DNA of 14,950 nucleotides from Alistipes sp. (GCA_017380275.1 JAFOEH010000012.1:1-14950), one strand, 5' to 3'; counted from the first letter of the stretch, positions 1 through 7,618 are shown. Notes: generated from the letters alone by a model not told the origin. A program made the numbers and translations.

Positions 1-837
1 ATCAATTGAGCGATCCTCTGCGCACGCGAAATTCTCGTCAGCGTAGTAGGCTCGTGCGATCGCATTGATATGGCTATCCGTGAACTCCATTGCTGGCAGT
101 GCTCGTCGATCGTTCGAGGGTAGGAATTGATACAATCGTGTTTTGCCAATGAGTTGCGCAAACTGATGTTCCGACAGAGTGTAATCGCTGAGTCGAGCCA
201 TTGCATTGAGATGTTTTGTCATCTCATATCGGCAGAACAACTGCACGGCTGATTCGTATATCTGCTGTACGTTCATCACTCGTAGATCGTCTATCAGTCC
301 ATCGGTTGAAACACACATATTGCAACAAACCAAATTCTTGAAACCGATAAAAATCTTGAATCGTTCCGCACCTTTTCGGGCATAGAGATTCTCGTGATTA
401 TAGGCTCTAACTCCACCTATTGAGAGATTGAGTCGATTACCCGCTACATCTTCATAGATTGTCGGTATCTCAACACAAAACGCCATACGTTCGTAATAGA
501 TCGTCTTATCCGATTCGAGCAGTTGGGAGGCGGGTTTGTGTATAGCCTCGGGTATGCGTCCTTTGATAACGTGCGAGGCGACTATTTCGGGAGAGTCGAT
601 AGCCTCGTTAGGGTATACTCGATGTACAGCACCGAGCACAGCCTCAATAAACGATTGGTGAGCAATGGTCAGCTCGTTATCCTTACTGAATACGGGCACA
701 ACACAATCTTCCGTGAGGTGCTCGATTGTTACGGGTCGAGTATTAGCCTCGATAAAGTGGCGTTGTGGCTGAGTCTGCACAAGAGGTATTATCTGTGCAG
801 AGGGCTCGTTAAGCTGATATGCGGGTAGATTGGTCAT
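1..837 (-). CDS. DUF3871 family protein, C-terminus cut by window edge
   Basis: The minus-strand frame opens with ATG at 835-837 (MTNLPAYQL) and stays open for 279 codons to base 1, so the C-terminus is missing. Stretches such as RHFIEANTRPVTIEHL, PVFSKDNELTIAHQSFIE, ESDKTIYYERMAFC, LNLSIGGVRAYNHENLY and FKIFIGFKNLVCCNMCVS match what I remember of the DUF3871 family, found in Bacteroides and Prevotella mobile elements and of unknown function. Family members are, from memory, about 330-340 residues, so roughly 50 are probably missing. The start overlaps the end of the upstream ATPase gene by 29 bases, which implies co-transcription and perhaps coupled translation. No signal peptide or membrane segment is visible, so it is presumably cytoplasmic. 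Family call is fairly sure; a role in element DNA metabolism is inferred only from the neighbour. Confidence 0.8.
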   Translation of the reverse strand, partial: MTNLPAYQLNEPSAQIIPLVQTQPQRHFIEANTRPVTIEHLTEDCVVPVFSKDNELTIAHQSFIEAVLGAVHRVYPNEAIDSPEIVASHVIKGRIPEAIHKPASQLLESDKTIYYERMAFCVEIPTIYEDVAGNRLNLSIGGVRAYNHENLYARKGAERFKIFIGFKNLVCCNMCVSTDGLIDDLRVMNVQQIYESAVQLFCRYEMTKHLNAMARLSDYTLSEHQFAQLIGKTRLYQFLPSNDRRALPAMEFTDSHINAIARAYYADENFACAEDRSID

Positions 838-1519
838 AGCTGATAGTGTTTTGAGGTTTCATATTACACCAAGCAAGAATCGCTTGTCCCACTTTGGGCG
901 TTATGGCAAACTCCGTTCGATTGACGAACAGACCCGTTCGATCCTTCGAGGCAGTTGCACGATGATTCATCGCAATATCCAATACTGCCGTAAACTCATA
1001 ATCGACATTATCACGCTGCACGGCTTTCAAACCCACCTTTTCGGGCACCATCTTGCCGTTCTTATCCGAGAGTACATAATCTTGTTTCGAGCGCATTGTA
1101 CAGATGACGTGCGACGACGAGGAGAGAATACGACGGATAAAGTTGTTCTGACGAGGTGTAACCTTTGCCCAATTAGCAAACGAGTTACCTTGCAGATTGG
1201 CGTGAAAATCGAGCAGATAGTCCCAACAGTGCGAAATGCTGTCGATAATGATCACCTCAGCACCTGCTTGCTCGCAAATGTCGATAGCTGCGATGTAGCT
1301 TTCGGGCGAGAAGTCATCGAGCGTCAGCACACGATATTCGCCCAAATGGGCATAGAGATCAGCCGAACAATTTTCCGAGTCGATTACGGCTATCTTCGAC
1401 CAGTCGCCCGTCATTCCGTAGGCGATTAGTAGCGACGAATAGGTTTTACCCGATCCGCTTGCGCCTGCCAATGCCAATCGCATCTTGGCTGCTCGGCGCA
1501 TTGATTGTCTTAACTGCAT
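809..1519 (-). CDS. RecA-core / AAA_24-type ATPase, phage recombinase-like
   Basis: This 236-residue cytoplasmic protein has a Walker A motif GASGSGKT at residues 19-26 and a Walker B-like strand VIIID at 89-93, followed by SISHCWD. This compact layout fits the phage nucleotide-binding (AAA_24) family, which includes Sak4-like RecA-core proteins that promote single-strand annealing. The start at 1519 gives MQLRQSMRRAAKMRLALAG; in-frame ATGs at residues 7 and 13 are alternative starts. It is the upstream member of a pair with the DUF3871 gene, which it overlaps by 29 bases. No clear Shine-Dalgarno is visible, as is usual in Bacteroidetes. ATP-binding is sure from the motif; recombination or annealing in element maintenance is inferred from family and context. 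A general phage AAA ATPase of other function cannot be excluded. Confidence 0.75.
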   Translation of the reverse strand: MQLRQSMRRAAKMRLALAGASGSGKTYSSLLIAYGMTGDWSKIAVIDSENCSADLYAHLGEYRVLTLDDFSPESYIAAIDICEQAGAEVIIIDSISHCWDYLLDFHANLQGNSFANWAKVTPRQNNFIRRILSSSSHVICTMRSKQDYVLSDKNGKMVPEKVGLKAVQRDNVDYEFTAVLDIAMNHRATASKDRTGLFVNRTEFAITPKVGQAILAWCNMKPQNTISYDQSTRISA

Positions 1520-1740
1520 AACAATAAAACACTTAAGTGGTTAATAAAAATAAAATACTAAACACTCATTGTAGGTCTTAGTTGTTATATAAAGCAGTTT
1601 TCGGGCATTTGTAATAGTATTTGAACGAAGGGCTTTTTAATATCCAAAAATATGGGAAAACAGATATCGCACCTTATTAAAAATCACTTTACTCGCCAAT
1701 ATGGGGAGGGGGTGTTTTGAGGGAGTGGTCCGACGAGCCG
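1520..1740. other. Intergenic, AT-rich, no gene seen
   Basis: This stretch lies between the leftward ATPase gene and the first edge repeat. I see no convincing reading frame. A perfect CACTTAAGTG palindrome lies just upstream of the ATPase start. A minus-strand TATTTTTG at 1645-1652 would fit a -7 box, but it has no matching -33 box, so no promoter is called. Confidence 0.5.
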
Positions 1741-1795
1741 ATGACACGTTTTTCATTTTGGGGTATTATATAGACCCTTTTGAATTTTTTGTCAT
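1741..1795 (+). repeat. Left edge repeat of the cargo block (55 bp)
   Basis: The sequence begins ATGACACGTTTT and ends TTGTCAT. It closely parallels 7619-7674: same end hexamers (ATGACA / TGTCAT, which are inverted relative to each other), a central GGGT...TTATATAG segment and the same T-rich tail. Its right half, 1769-1795, is a 27-bp core that differs from the copy at 7582-7608 at 3 positions and from 7648-7674 at 5. The two long copies are in direct orientation and bracket the exported-protein operon. They could be recombination scars, attachment-like sites or relics of terminators. Confidence 0.65.
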
Positions 1796-1985
1796 ATATT
1801 ATTTATGAAAGGAATGCGGGTGGAGTGCAATGGTAGGATTATTGTACAACAGTGATATGCTTGAACATCATTTCTATGCCATAAAGACCTATTTTAAATT
1901 CCTCCCAAAACATAAATATTCTGAATTAATATTGCTTTTTAATTATGTTTGTTGCAATTTTGCGGAGACAATACTCCAAAGAGTG

Positions 1986-2015
1986 TTGCACATTGCAAAA
2001 CATTTATTAACTTTG
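1986..2015 (+). promoter_or_regulatory. Bacteroidetes-type promoter upstream of the candidate RNA
   Basis: A TTG at 1986-1988 is followed after exactly 19 bases by TAACTTTG at 2008-2015. This fits the known Bacteroidetes sigma-ABfr consensus (TTTG, 19-21 bases, TAnnTTTG). Transcription would begin at about 2020, right at the first hairpin of the structured region, and could also feed the downstream operon. Confidence 0.7.
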
Positions 2016-2019
2016 TGCT

Positions 2020-2260
2020 GACCTTTATCACAAAAAGGCATATAATGTTAGTGAAAGTGTTTCGCTAATCCTTGTACCGAAATCTGACAGTTTCTACAAA
2101 GACGAGGATAATGCAACGCTCATCACGTGTATCGGTATGATTCAAAAGCAAATTTTGCTATTACATACTGAACAAGTGTGGAGTATTGTTTTTTTATTCG
2201 TCTTTAGGCTTTGTCAGAGCCTCGGTGCAGATGAATGAACAGCTCCACACTTTCTTTTTT
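2020..2260 (+). ncRNA. Candidate structured RNA, about 240 nt (sRNA or operon leader)
   Basis: A good promoter lies directly upstream, and the whole stretch folds into successive hairpins. CCTTT/AAAGG is at 2022-2038. TTAGTGAAA/TTTCGCTAA is at 2048-2068 (9 pairs, one G-U, loop GTG). A two-step stem TTGTA+GAAA / TTTC+TACAA is at 2072-2099, with TCCT/AGGA outside it. GTATG/CATAC at 2135-2168 encloses AGCAA/TTGCT. A long interrupted hairpin at 2174-2252 is built of AAGTGTGGAG/CTCCACACTT, ATTCGTCT/AGATGAAT (one G-U) and AGGCT/AGCCT, and is followed by TCTTTTTT as in an intrinsic terminator. I do not recognise an RNA family. It may be a free sRNA or a regulated leader of the operon that starts 70 bases further on. 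The same stretch is also an open frame of 75 codons (2011-2238) with no early start codon, so a decayed gene is the rival reading. Confidence 0.55.
2174..2260 (+). terminator. Long-hairpin terminator at the end of the candidate RNA
   Basis: A perfect 10-bp outer stem (AAGTGTGGAG 2174-2183 with CTCCACACTT 2243-2252) is followed directly by TCTTTTTT. The loop region folds further with an 8-bp stem (2196-2203 with 2229-2236, one G-U) and a 5-bp tip (2206-2210 with 2218-2222). If it stops transcription, the operon behind it depends on read-through or on an unseen promoter. Confidence 0.55.
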
Positions 2261-2330
2261 ATATAATCTGCTATTGAGGAGCGAATAGTAATTTAAGTTG
2301 CGTTTTAAAATCTACTTAAATTATATTACT

Positions 2331-2828
2331 ATGAGAAAGTTATTCCTATTAGTTTGCTTATTATCAAGCATTTGCTCCGTTACCGCAGGCAACAAAAAAC
2401 AACAAAAAAAAGCTGATGCAGACACCCAAACCTTCCGCTATGAGTTGGAGTATATCAAAAGTTCTGGCACTGGTTTGGTTAATGTTAAGGTTTGGGGATT
2501 TTCTAAAAATCCCAACATTGCAATTGAGCAAGCCCAAAAGAATGCCCTACACGGTGTCATATTTAAAGGGTATGCAGGCGCAGGTTCCACTCAGCCTCCG
2601 ATTGTTAAGGATGCAACGGCATTAATTACTCACGCTGCATTCTTTGATTCTTTCTTCGGCGAAGGAGGCGAGTATATGCGTTATGTGTCTGGGACAATTG
2701 GCTCTCCTGACATAATCAAGGTTAATAAGGAATTTAAAGTTGGGACTATTGTTCAAGTAAATGTGGCATTATTGCGAGCACATCTCGAAAAGGCGGGCAT
2801 AATTAGAGGGCTAAGTTCTGGTTTCTAA
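2331..2828 (+). CDS. Small secreted protein, paralogue of the lipoprotein two genes downstream
   Basis: First gene of the exported-protein operon. I take the ATG at 2331 rather than the in-frame one at 2298, because it places the signal peptide at the N-terminus: MRKLFLLVCLLSSIC..., with cleavage likely after TA (residue 19). It lacks a lipobox. The mature part, about 145 residues, begins with a Lys/Gln-rich linker and then shows GTGLVNVKVWGFSKN, an Ala-rich helix (IEQAQKNALHGVIFKG), FFDSFFGEGG and a C-terminal strand-helix VQVNVALLRAHLEKAGI. The same order appears in the protein at 3668-4156, so the two are paralogues. The pattern resembles small LPP20/FlgT-like envelope domains (strand, Ala-rich helix, strands), but that is a fold guess. 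Probable location is the periplasm. Confidence 0.75.
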   Translation: MRKLFLLVCLLSSICSVTAGNKKQQKKADADTQTFRYELEYIKSSGTGLVNVKVWGFSKNPNIAIEQAQKNALHGVIFKGYAGAGSTQPPIVKDATALITHAAFFDSFFGEGGEYMRYVSGTIGSPDIIKVNKEFKVGTIVQVNVALLRAHLEKAGIIRGLSSGF

Positions 2829-2881
2829 TACTTGAACTGTAGAAAAAACTGATGTGATACATTTTAAATAATTTATTTATA

Positions 2882-3646
2882 ATGAGGAAACTACTTTTTT
2901 TGGTATGTGCCACATTATTATGTAGCAAAATCGTATATGCTCAGGAATATCGTGATGTTATTTATCTTAATAATGGCAATATTATTCAAGGTAGCATCAT
3001 ATCGATAACAGAATCTGAGATTCAGACTGCTGCTATAAACGGCGAGACATACACGTTCCGAAATGTTGAAATCAACAAAATAGACAAAGGTGAACGGTTA
3101 AGCAAATTCCCCAAAACGGAAGCATCCAAGTATAAGGATTATTCTGAATATCAACAAGGATATTGGATTGCCGTAGATGCTGGATTGGGAGTTGCATTAG
3201 ATCGTTTTAGAAAGAAATCTACAACGCCTGCTCTGCCGATTGATTTCAATCTAACGATGGGATACAGATTCAATGAGTATATAATGGTAGGTATTGGTGG
3301 TGGAGTTCGATACTATGCTCTTCAAAATAACTATCGCGTATCACCTGATAAAAACGATCGTAAATATGCTTGGGCATTCCCTCTATATGGGCAAGTTCGT
3401 GGCGCTATTATTTCAGGAGAATCACGAATCGTAGTTCCATACTGGCAATTATCTGTAGGACATACGTTTAATGATGGATTTATGGTACAGCCTGCGATTG
3501 GATTACGAATTGGTAGTGCAGTTAGAAATCATTTTACATTGGCACTTGGATACACCGCACAAAGAGGGTATTTATATAAAAGTCCTGAAAATTACAAATA
3601 TGGAAATTTGCATCTTATGCAACTTAAATTTGGTTACCAATTTTAA
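2882..3646 (+). CDS. Outer-membrane beta-barrel protein with N-terminal SH3-like segment
   Basis: This 254-residue protein has a signal peptide (MRKLLFLVCATLLCSKIVYA, cleaved before Q21). Residues about 23-68 (RDVIYLNNGNIIQGSI...) look like the small SH3-like beta domain that often precedes Bacteroidetes barrels. Residues about 93-254 alternate polar and hydrophobic residues in repeated strands (DFNLTMGYRF, MVGIGGGVRYY, FPLYGQVRGAI, VQPAIGLRIG). They end in LKFGYQF, whose terminal aromatic residue is typical of outer-membrane barrels. About 8 strands would fit the length. It lies 53 bases after the first gene and 21 before the lipoprotein. It is probably the membrane anchor or pore-like member of the group. 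Barrel class is fairly sure, the function is unknown. Confidence 0.75.
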   Translation: MRKLLFLVCATLLCSKIVYAQEYRDVIYLNNGNIIQGSIISITESEIQTAAINGETYTFRNVEINKIDKGERLSKFPKTEASKYKDYSEYQQGYWIAVDAGLGVALDRFRKKSTTPALPIDFNLTMGYRFNEYIMVGIGGGVRYYALQNNYRVSPDKNDRKYAWAFPLYGQVRGAIISGESRIVVPYWQLSVGHTFNDGFMVQPAIGLRIGSAVRNHFTLALGYTAQRGYLYKSPENYKYGNLHLMQLKFGYQF

Positions 3647-3667
3647 TCCCAATTATATATTGCAATT

Positions 3668-4156
3668 ATGAAAAGATATAGTTTTTTAATTACGCTGATT
3701 ATCGCAGCAATAATGACTGGATGTGCAAAAAAATACTATCCATCTGCGACATCATCATATTACATGTCTGAAACCACATTTTTAAATGATATTGGAGATG
3801 GCTCCATAACAGTCAGGGCTAGTGGTCTGGGTAAGACGGTTGCCAACGCAAGATTGCAAGCGCGCAAACAAGCAGTGCGTGATATCATATTTAAAGGCGT
3901 GAATGTCCCCAATAATAGTATGTTGTCAAAACCGATTGTTACGGAGGTGAATGCAGCTCAAAAATATCAATCTTTTTTCAATGTTTTTTTTGCAGACAAT
4001 GGAGATTGGAAAAAATTTGTAAGTAACCAAGATAATAAACCGACAAAGCATGTATACAAGGAGACTACTTTGCAAGTAAAAGAATATATGACTGTCAGGG
4101 TTGATGTATTCGCACTTAAAAATTATCTGATTGAAAACGGTATTGTAAAACCATAG
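3668..4156 (+). CDS. Small lipoprotein, paralogue of the first operon gene
   Basis: The N-terminus MKRYSFLITLIIAAIMTGC is a lipoprotein signal with lipid-attachment Cys at residue 19. The residues after it (AKKYY) are basic and aromatic, unlike the acidic export signal of surface-exposed Bacteroidetes lipoproteins, so it probably faces the periplasm. The body parallels the protein at 2331-2828: GSITVRASGLGKT, an Ala/Arg-rich helix (NARLQARKQAVRDIIFKG), a Pro-Ile loop, FFNVFFADNGDWKKFVS, then VRVDVFALKNYLIENGI. The shared IFKG, FF..FF..(N/E)G and C-terminal LxxxGI motifs make the paralogy clear. It is 162 residues long. It may act as a co-chaperone-like or assembly lipoprotein for the neighbouring barrel protein; this is inference. 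Confidence 0.75.
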   Translation: MKRYSFLITLIIAAIMTGCAKKYYPSATSSYYMSETTFLNDIGDGSITVRASGLGKTVANARLQARKQAVRDIIFKGVNVPNNSMLSKPIVTEVNAAQKYQSFFNVFFADNGDWKKFVSNQDNKPTKHVYKETTLQVKEYMTVRVDVFALKNYLIENGIVKP

Positions 4157-4183
4157 CATATTAACCAAAAAGAATTAACTACA

Positions 4184-5143
4184 ATGAAGAGACTATTTTT
4201 TATCTTATTGTTATGCCTGACGGTAAATGCGACTTTCGGGCAAGCTAAGAAACCTCGTTTGATGGTAATCCCTAGTGATATGTGGTGTCACCACAATGGT
4301 TTTATGCAGACCTATGATAATCAAGGGGTAACAGAGTACATTCCCGATTATAAAAAGGCTCTTGTTGAAAGTACTGAATTACTGCCCGTTATATCGGAAA
4401 TTAATGGATTAATGGCTGATCGAGGTTTCCCTTTGGACGATTTACAGCAGACAATGTCTTCGATCAATCGTCAACAAGCAGAATTGGCGGCTGTGACCAA
4501 TAAGGGGGGAGATGCCTCTGTAAAAACAAATGATTTAATGGCATTACGTCAAAGGGCTCGATGTGATATTATTGTCGAACTAACGTGGACTGTCAATAAA
4601 GTAGGTCCTAAACGTTCAATAACATACACACTGCGAGGTCTTGACGCTTACACGAATAATGAGGTGGCATCAGTAAGCGGAACAGGAGATCCAATGAGTG
4701 AACTAAATATAACCACTCCTCAGATGTTAAAAGCAGCCGTAAATGACAATATGAATCTATTTTGCGATCGTCTTCAAAATCATTTTGATGATATGTTTGA
4801 GAATGGTCGAGCAATTGCAATTAATATCAATGTATTCGATAATGATCAAGAAATAGATTTGGAAACAGAATTTAATGGTTCTGAGTTGCGAGAAATTATT
4901 GAAAATTGGATGTATGAACACACGAAATCTGGACGATATAATTTAGTAGATGACTCGGAATTGTATATGCAGTTTGACGATGTTCGTATTGAATTATACG
5001 ACGAGAGAGGTCGCCCGATTGCTGCAAATAACTTCGCGCGTGATTTGGTGCGATATCTAAAAACTGAACCATATAACATTGAACTTATTAAGACAATGAA
5101 TCAAGGTCTTGGACAAGCTACAATAATTATTGGCAACAAATAA
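4184..5143 (+). CDS. DUF6175 family secreted protein
   Basis: This 319-residue protein has a signal peptide (MKRLFFILLLCLTVNATFG, cut before Q20). The opening PRLMVIPSDMWCHHNGFM, YDNQG, PDYKKAL, the central DIIVELTWTVN...ITYTLRGLDAYT, the DLETEFNGSELREIIENWM region and the ending NQGLGQATIIIGNK match my memory of the DUF6175 family of Bacteroidetes, whose function is unknown. The alternating strands around residues 126-170 suggest a mixed alpha/beta domain. An acidic, helical region lies at about 175-245, and a second strand-rich region at about 255-319. No lipobox or membrane segment is seen beyond the leader, so it should be soluble in the periplasm or attached through partners. Spacing to its neighbours is 27 and 20 bases, so it is surely in the same operon. 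Confidence 0.8.
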   Translation: MKRLFFILLLCLTVNATFGQAKKPRLMVIPSDMWCHHNGFMQTYDNQGVTEYIPDYKKALVESTELLPVISEINGLMADRGFPLDDLQQTMSSINRQQAELAAVTNKGGDASVKTNDLMALRQRARCDIIVELTWTVNKVGPKRSITYTLRGLDAYTNNEVASVSGTGDPMSELNITTPQMLKAAVNDNMNLFCDRLQNHFDDMFENGRAIAININVFDNDQEIDLETEFNGSELREIIENWMYEHTKSGRYNLVDDSELYMQFDDVRIELYDERGRPIAANNFARDLVRYLKTEPYNIELIKTMNQGLGQATIIIGNK

Positions 5144-5163
5144 TTCTCAAATAATATTTAATA

Positions 5164-6126
5164 ATGAAATATATTGTAAATCTATTAGTTACATTTTGTG
5201 CAATATTATGTATGATGACAACTAAGGTTATTGCACAAAATACAGCACATCAAGGATTAGTGCCCATCTCGGTGTATATTCCTAATGATACAGAAAATAT
5301 CCCGTTAGAAGCGCATCGAGTGTTGCACAATAAGTTTAAAGCTGCTGCTTCCCAATGTGGAATGGGAGCAACAGAGGATTTCGCACAATTTTACATCACT
5401 TGCTCATCTACTAAGGTAGATATGCAAGTTATTGCTGGTGCTCCTCCCAAATACAGACAGGAACTGGAATTGTCGGTATATGTGATTGACGCATTCTCGA
5501 ACAAAATATTTGGTTCTGTTACTTTACCTGTACACGGTGTAGGCGAGAGTGAAACTAAATCATATATGGCTTGTTTCAAGCAACTATCACCTTCAAATGG
5601 CACATTGAAAAGTTTCTTGTTGAAGACCAACAAGGGTATCATCAACTACTATGAGGGACAGATTAACAACATCATCTCTATGGCACAATCATTAGCAAAG
5701 GTATATAAGTATGATGAGGCCCTATTCCGCCTATCATTAGTGCCTGAGACTTGTCCAAGTTATAATATAGTTATGGAAGAAGCAACAAAAATATATCAAA
5801 AATATATTGATGACCAAGCAAATCGTTGTTTAGCAAAAGCTCGGTCGATCTGGAATGCTGGCCAAGATTTTACTGCAGCATCTGAGGCAGGCGAGTATTT
5901 GGCAGAAATTCTTCCAGAAGCAAAATGCTATAATGAGGCTCTCGAATTAGCAAATACAATCAAGAAGCGTGTTGGCGATGACATTGAATATTATCGCAAA
6001 TTAGAGTCGCGTGATGCTGATCGCGCACATCAACAACGTATGTCTGAAATCAATGCGTGGAAAGAGGTAGGTGTTGCTTATGGCAAAAATCAAAAAGATA
6101 TTTATTATGGAGTAACATTGCTATAA
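5164..6126 (+). CDS. Secreted protein with beta-rich N-half and helical-repeat C-half
   Basis: This 320-residue protein has a signal peptide ending KVIA-Q at residue 24. The N-half (about 30-135) alternates strands and one helix: VPISVYIPND, LEAHRVLHNKFKAAASQCGMG, FAQFYITCSST, QELELSVYVIDAFS, GSVTLPVHGVGESE. It recalls the CsgG/TolB-like domains used by envelope assembly proteins. The C-half is helical, with TPR-like helices (MAQSLAKVYKYDEALFRLS, CLAKARSIWNAGQDFTAAS, EAGEYLAEILPEAKCYNEAL) and a charged end around KKRVGDDIEYYRKLESRDAD. I remember similar uncharacterised proteins in Bacteroides, but no name. The layout suggests a scaffold that binds other operon products. Secretion is sure, the fold is moderately sure and the function is unknown. 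Confidence 0.7.
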   Translation: MKYIVNLLVTFCAILCMMTTKVIAQNTAHQGLVPISVYIPNDTENIPLEAHRVLHNKFKAAASQCGMGATEDFAQFYITCSSTKVDMQVIAGAPPKYRQELELSVYVIDAFSNKIFGSVTLPVHGVGESETKSYMACFKQLSPSNGTLKSFLLKTNKGIINYYEGQINNIISMAQSLAKVYKYDEALFRLSLVPETCPSYNIVMEEATKIYQKYIDDQANRCLAKARSIWNAGQDFTAASEAGEYLAEILPEAKCYNEALELANTIKKRVGDDIEYYRKLESRDADRAHQQRMSEINAWKEVGVAYGKNQKDIYYGVTLL

Positions 6127-6161
6127 CCAAAATAATAAATTAAACTATAACTCAAATTATT

Positions 6162-7514
6162 ATGAAAAAACTGTTTTTATTGACATCTGCGCTATTAATG
6201 GTCAGCAATGTTATAGCTCAGGAAGTTACAGAAAGTAAGAAAGAAGACGCCAATCTTTTGCATAAGTATAAAAGAAGTTCGCTTTATACGGTATTGATTA
6301 AGCACTCTAATACTGAGCATGACAAAACAATCAGTACAGTGTTCTTGACCCTACCGACCCCTAATAAGTTTAATAATCACGACTTAGAGATAAAAACTAT
6401 CGAATCATCTGCTAAGAAAGCTCAAAAAAAACAATCAAAAAAGCGCGATGACACCAATATGGCTGATATCGAGGCATTTATTCAGTCGAATGACATTCCT
6501 CGTCAAATGGTCGCTAAATGGTTCAACCGTGATAGCGAAGGTAATATGAACCTTGGGCTGCTTAGCGAGCGAGGCCTCTATAACGCTCAGTTGGCAGATA
6601 TTGACGAAGCTCAAAATAGCGCATATGGCATTATGAGTCTTGGTGATCAAGGCGAAGAGCTTATTGGTAACACCTTCTTGTTAGTTAGCGATATAACGTA
6701 TGCTGATCGTGGAGAGAGAAGTGGAATCGCAGCTGGTGCCATAAGTCTTTTTGGCGGACTTGCGAGTGCTATAACTGGCATTGATGTAACAGATGCTACA
6801 GATGCGGTCGCAGCTGGAGTAAATGAAATTGATGGCTTTGGCGTCAATATTACCTCTTATCTATTCCGTTTAGATTGGAACAAAGAGATGCTTAATTCTA
6901 TTTATTCTGAGTATTGGCTTGATGAGAGTGTTACCGATGAAACTGAACGTAAAACCAAGCTTGATGCATTCAATCATAGCGACATCTTTAAGTTGTCATA
7001 TGTTGGTTCTACATCTGCGACCAAAGGTCTAACCGTTTCAAAATCATTCTCTGAGAAATCAAAAGATCTTCAAATGGCGATTGCGTGTGGTCGTGCACTT
7101 GACGAATCTATCTTGCAACTACAGCGCGATTTTGATGAATTTAAGGTGAATGTCCCCATTTTGAGTGTTAATGCAGAAACTAAAACTTGTGAAGTTGCAA
7201 TTGGTCTAAAAGAAGGCATAAATGAGAAATCAAAGTTTGATGTACTTATGCAGGTTGAGGACGAGAATGGCAATATATCGTACGATAAAATTGGCTCAAT
7301 TGAGCCTATACACGGTAAGATTTGGGACAATCGCTATGGAGCGATTGAGATTGCTGAGGCCTATGCGGCAGATGGTGAAACAGAAAAAGGTGATGCTGAG
7401 GGTGATGTAAGTTTAACCTCTACCTCCTTTAAAATTATTACTGGAGCAGACAAGATATATCCTGGTTGTACAATTCGAGAGGTGAAGATAAAGAATATGG
7501 AGAAAAGAAAGTAG
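6162..7514 (+). CDS. Large secreted protein of unknown function, last gene of the operon
   Basis: This 450-residue protein has a signal peptide (MKKLFLLTSALLMVSNVIA, cut before Q20). Residues 82-97 are a highly basic patch (KKAQKKQSKKR). The stretch SERGLYNAQLADID, then EELIGNTFLLVSDITYAD (165-182), leads into a Gly/Ala-rich hydrophobic segment at about 188-222, which might touch or insert into a membrane. It is followed by GFGVNITSYLFRLDWN (225-240). The C-terminal 110 residues look beta-rich with KEGINEKSKFDVLMQ and a region of IEPIHGKIWDNRYG, which recalls small barrel domains. I remember similar uncharacterised Bacteroidales proteins beside DUF6175 genes, but no assigned role. It is followed by a strong terminator, so it closes the operon. 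Confidence 0.7.
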   Translation: MKKLFLLTSALLMVSNVIAQEVTESKKEDANLLHKYKRSSLYTVLIKHSNTEHDKTISTVFLTLPTPNKFNNHDLEIKTIESSAKKAQKKQSKKRDDTNMADIEAFIQSNDIPRQMVAKWFNRDSEGNMNLGLLSERGLYNAQLADIDEAQNSAYGIMSLGDQGEELIGNTFLLVSDITYADRGERSGIAAGAISLFGGLASAITGIDVTDATDAVAAGVNEIDGFGVNITSYLFRLDWNKEMLNSIYSEYWLDESVTDETERKTKLDAFNHSDIFKLSYVGSTSATKGLTVSKSFSEKSKDLQMAIACGRALDESILQLQRDFDEFKVNVPILSVNAETKTCEVAIGLKEGINEKSKFDVLMQVEDENGNISYDKIGSIEPIHGKIWDNRYGAIEIAEAYAADGETEKGDAEGDVSLTSTSFKIITGADKIYPGCTIREVKIKNMEKRK

Positions 7515-7558
7515 TAAAATGCTATAAAAGATATTACCCTTAATATTGGATGTAATTA

Positions 7559-7594
7559 GGGGCTATAATGATAAAGGTCATTATAGCCCCTTTT
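7559..7594 (+). terminator. Terminator of the exported-protein operon
   Basis: A perfect 13-bp stem (GGGGCTATAATGA 7559-7571 with TCATTATAGCCCC 7578-7590) with a 6-base loop is followed by TTTT. It stands 44 bases after the last gene. Its right arm and tail are also one copy of the 27-bp edge motif. Confidence 0.85.
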
Positions 7595-7608
7595 GGATTT
7601 CTTGTCAT
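7582..7608 (+). repeat. Middle copy of the 27-bp edge motif
   Basis: This 27-base copy starts TATAGCCCCTTTTGG and ends TTGTCAT. It is the same length as the copies at 1769-1795 and 7648-7674, with 24/27 and 23/27 matching bases. Unlike the other two it forms part of a complete terminator hairpin, which suggests that the motif may have begun as a terminator tail. Confidence 0.7.
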
Positions 7609-7618
7609 AAAAAAATGA

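Noticed and set aside
523..828. 101-codon plus-strand frame at the left
   Set aside because: It is antisense to the DUF3871 gene, which is clearly coding.
830..1429. 199-codon plus-strand frame opposite the ATPase gene
   Set aside because: The minus-strand frame has clear Walker motifs; the opposite frame has no domain and is a shadow.
1830..2021. Plus-strand frame of 63 codons upstream of the candidate RNA
   Set aside because: The frame overlaps the promoter at 1986-2015, shows no recognisable motif and has a composition like AT-rich non-coding DNA.
2298..2330. Earlier start for the first operon gene
   Set aside because: It would add 11 residues before a typical signal peptide and misplace it; the ATG at 2331 is better.
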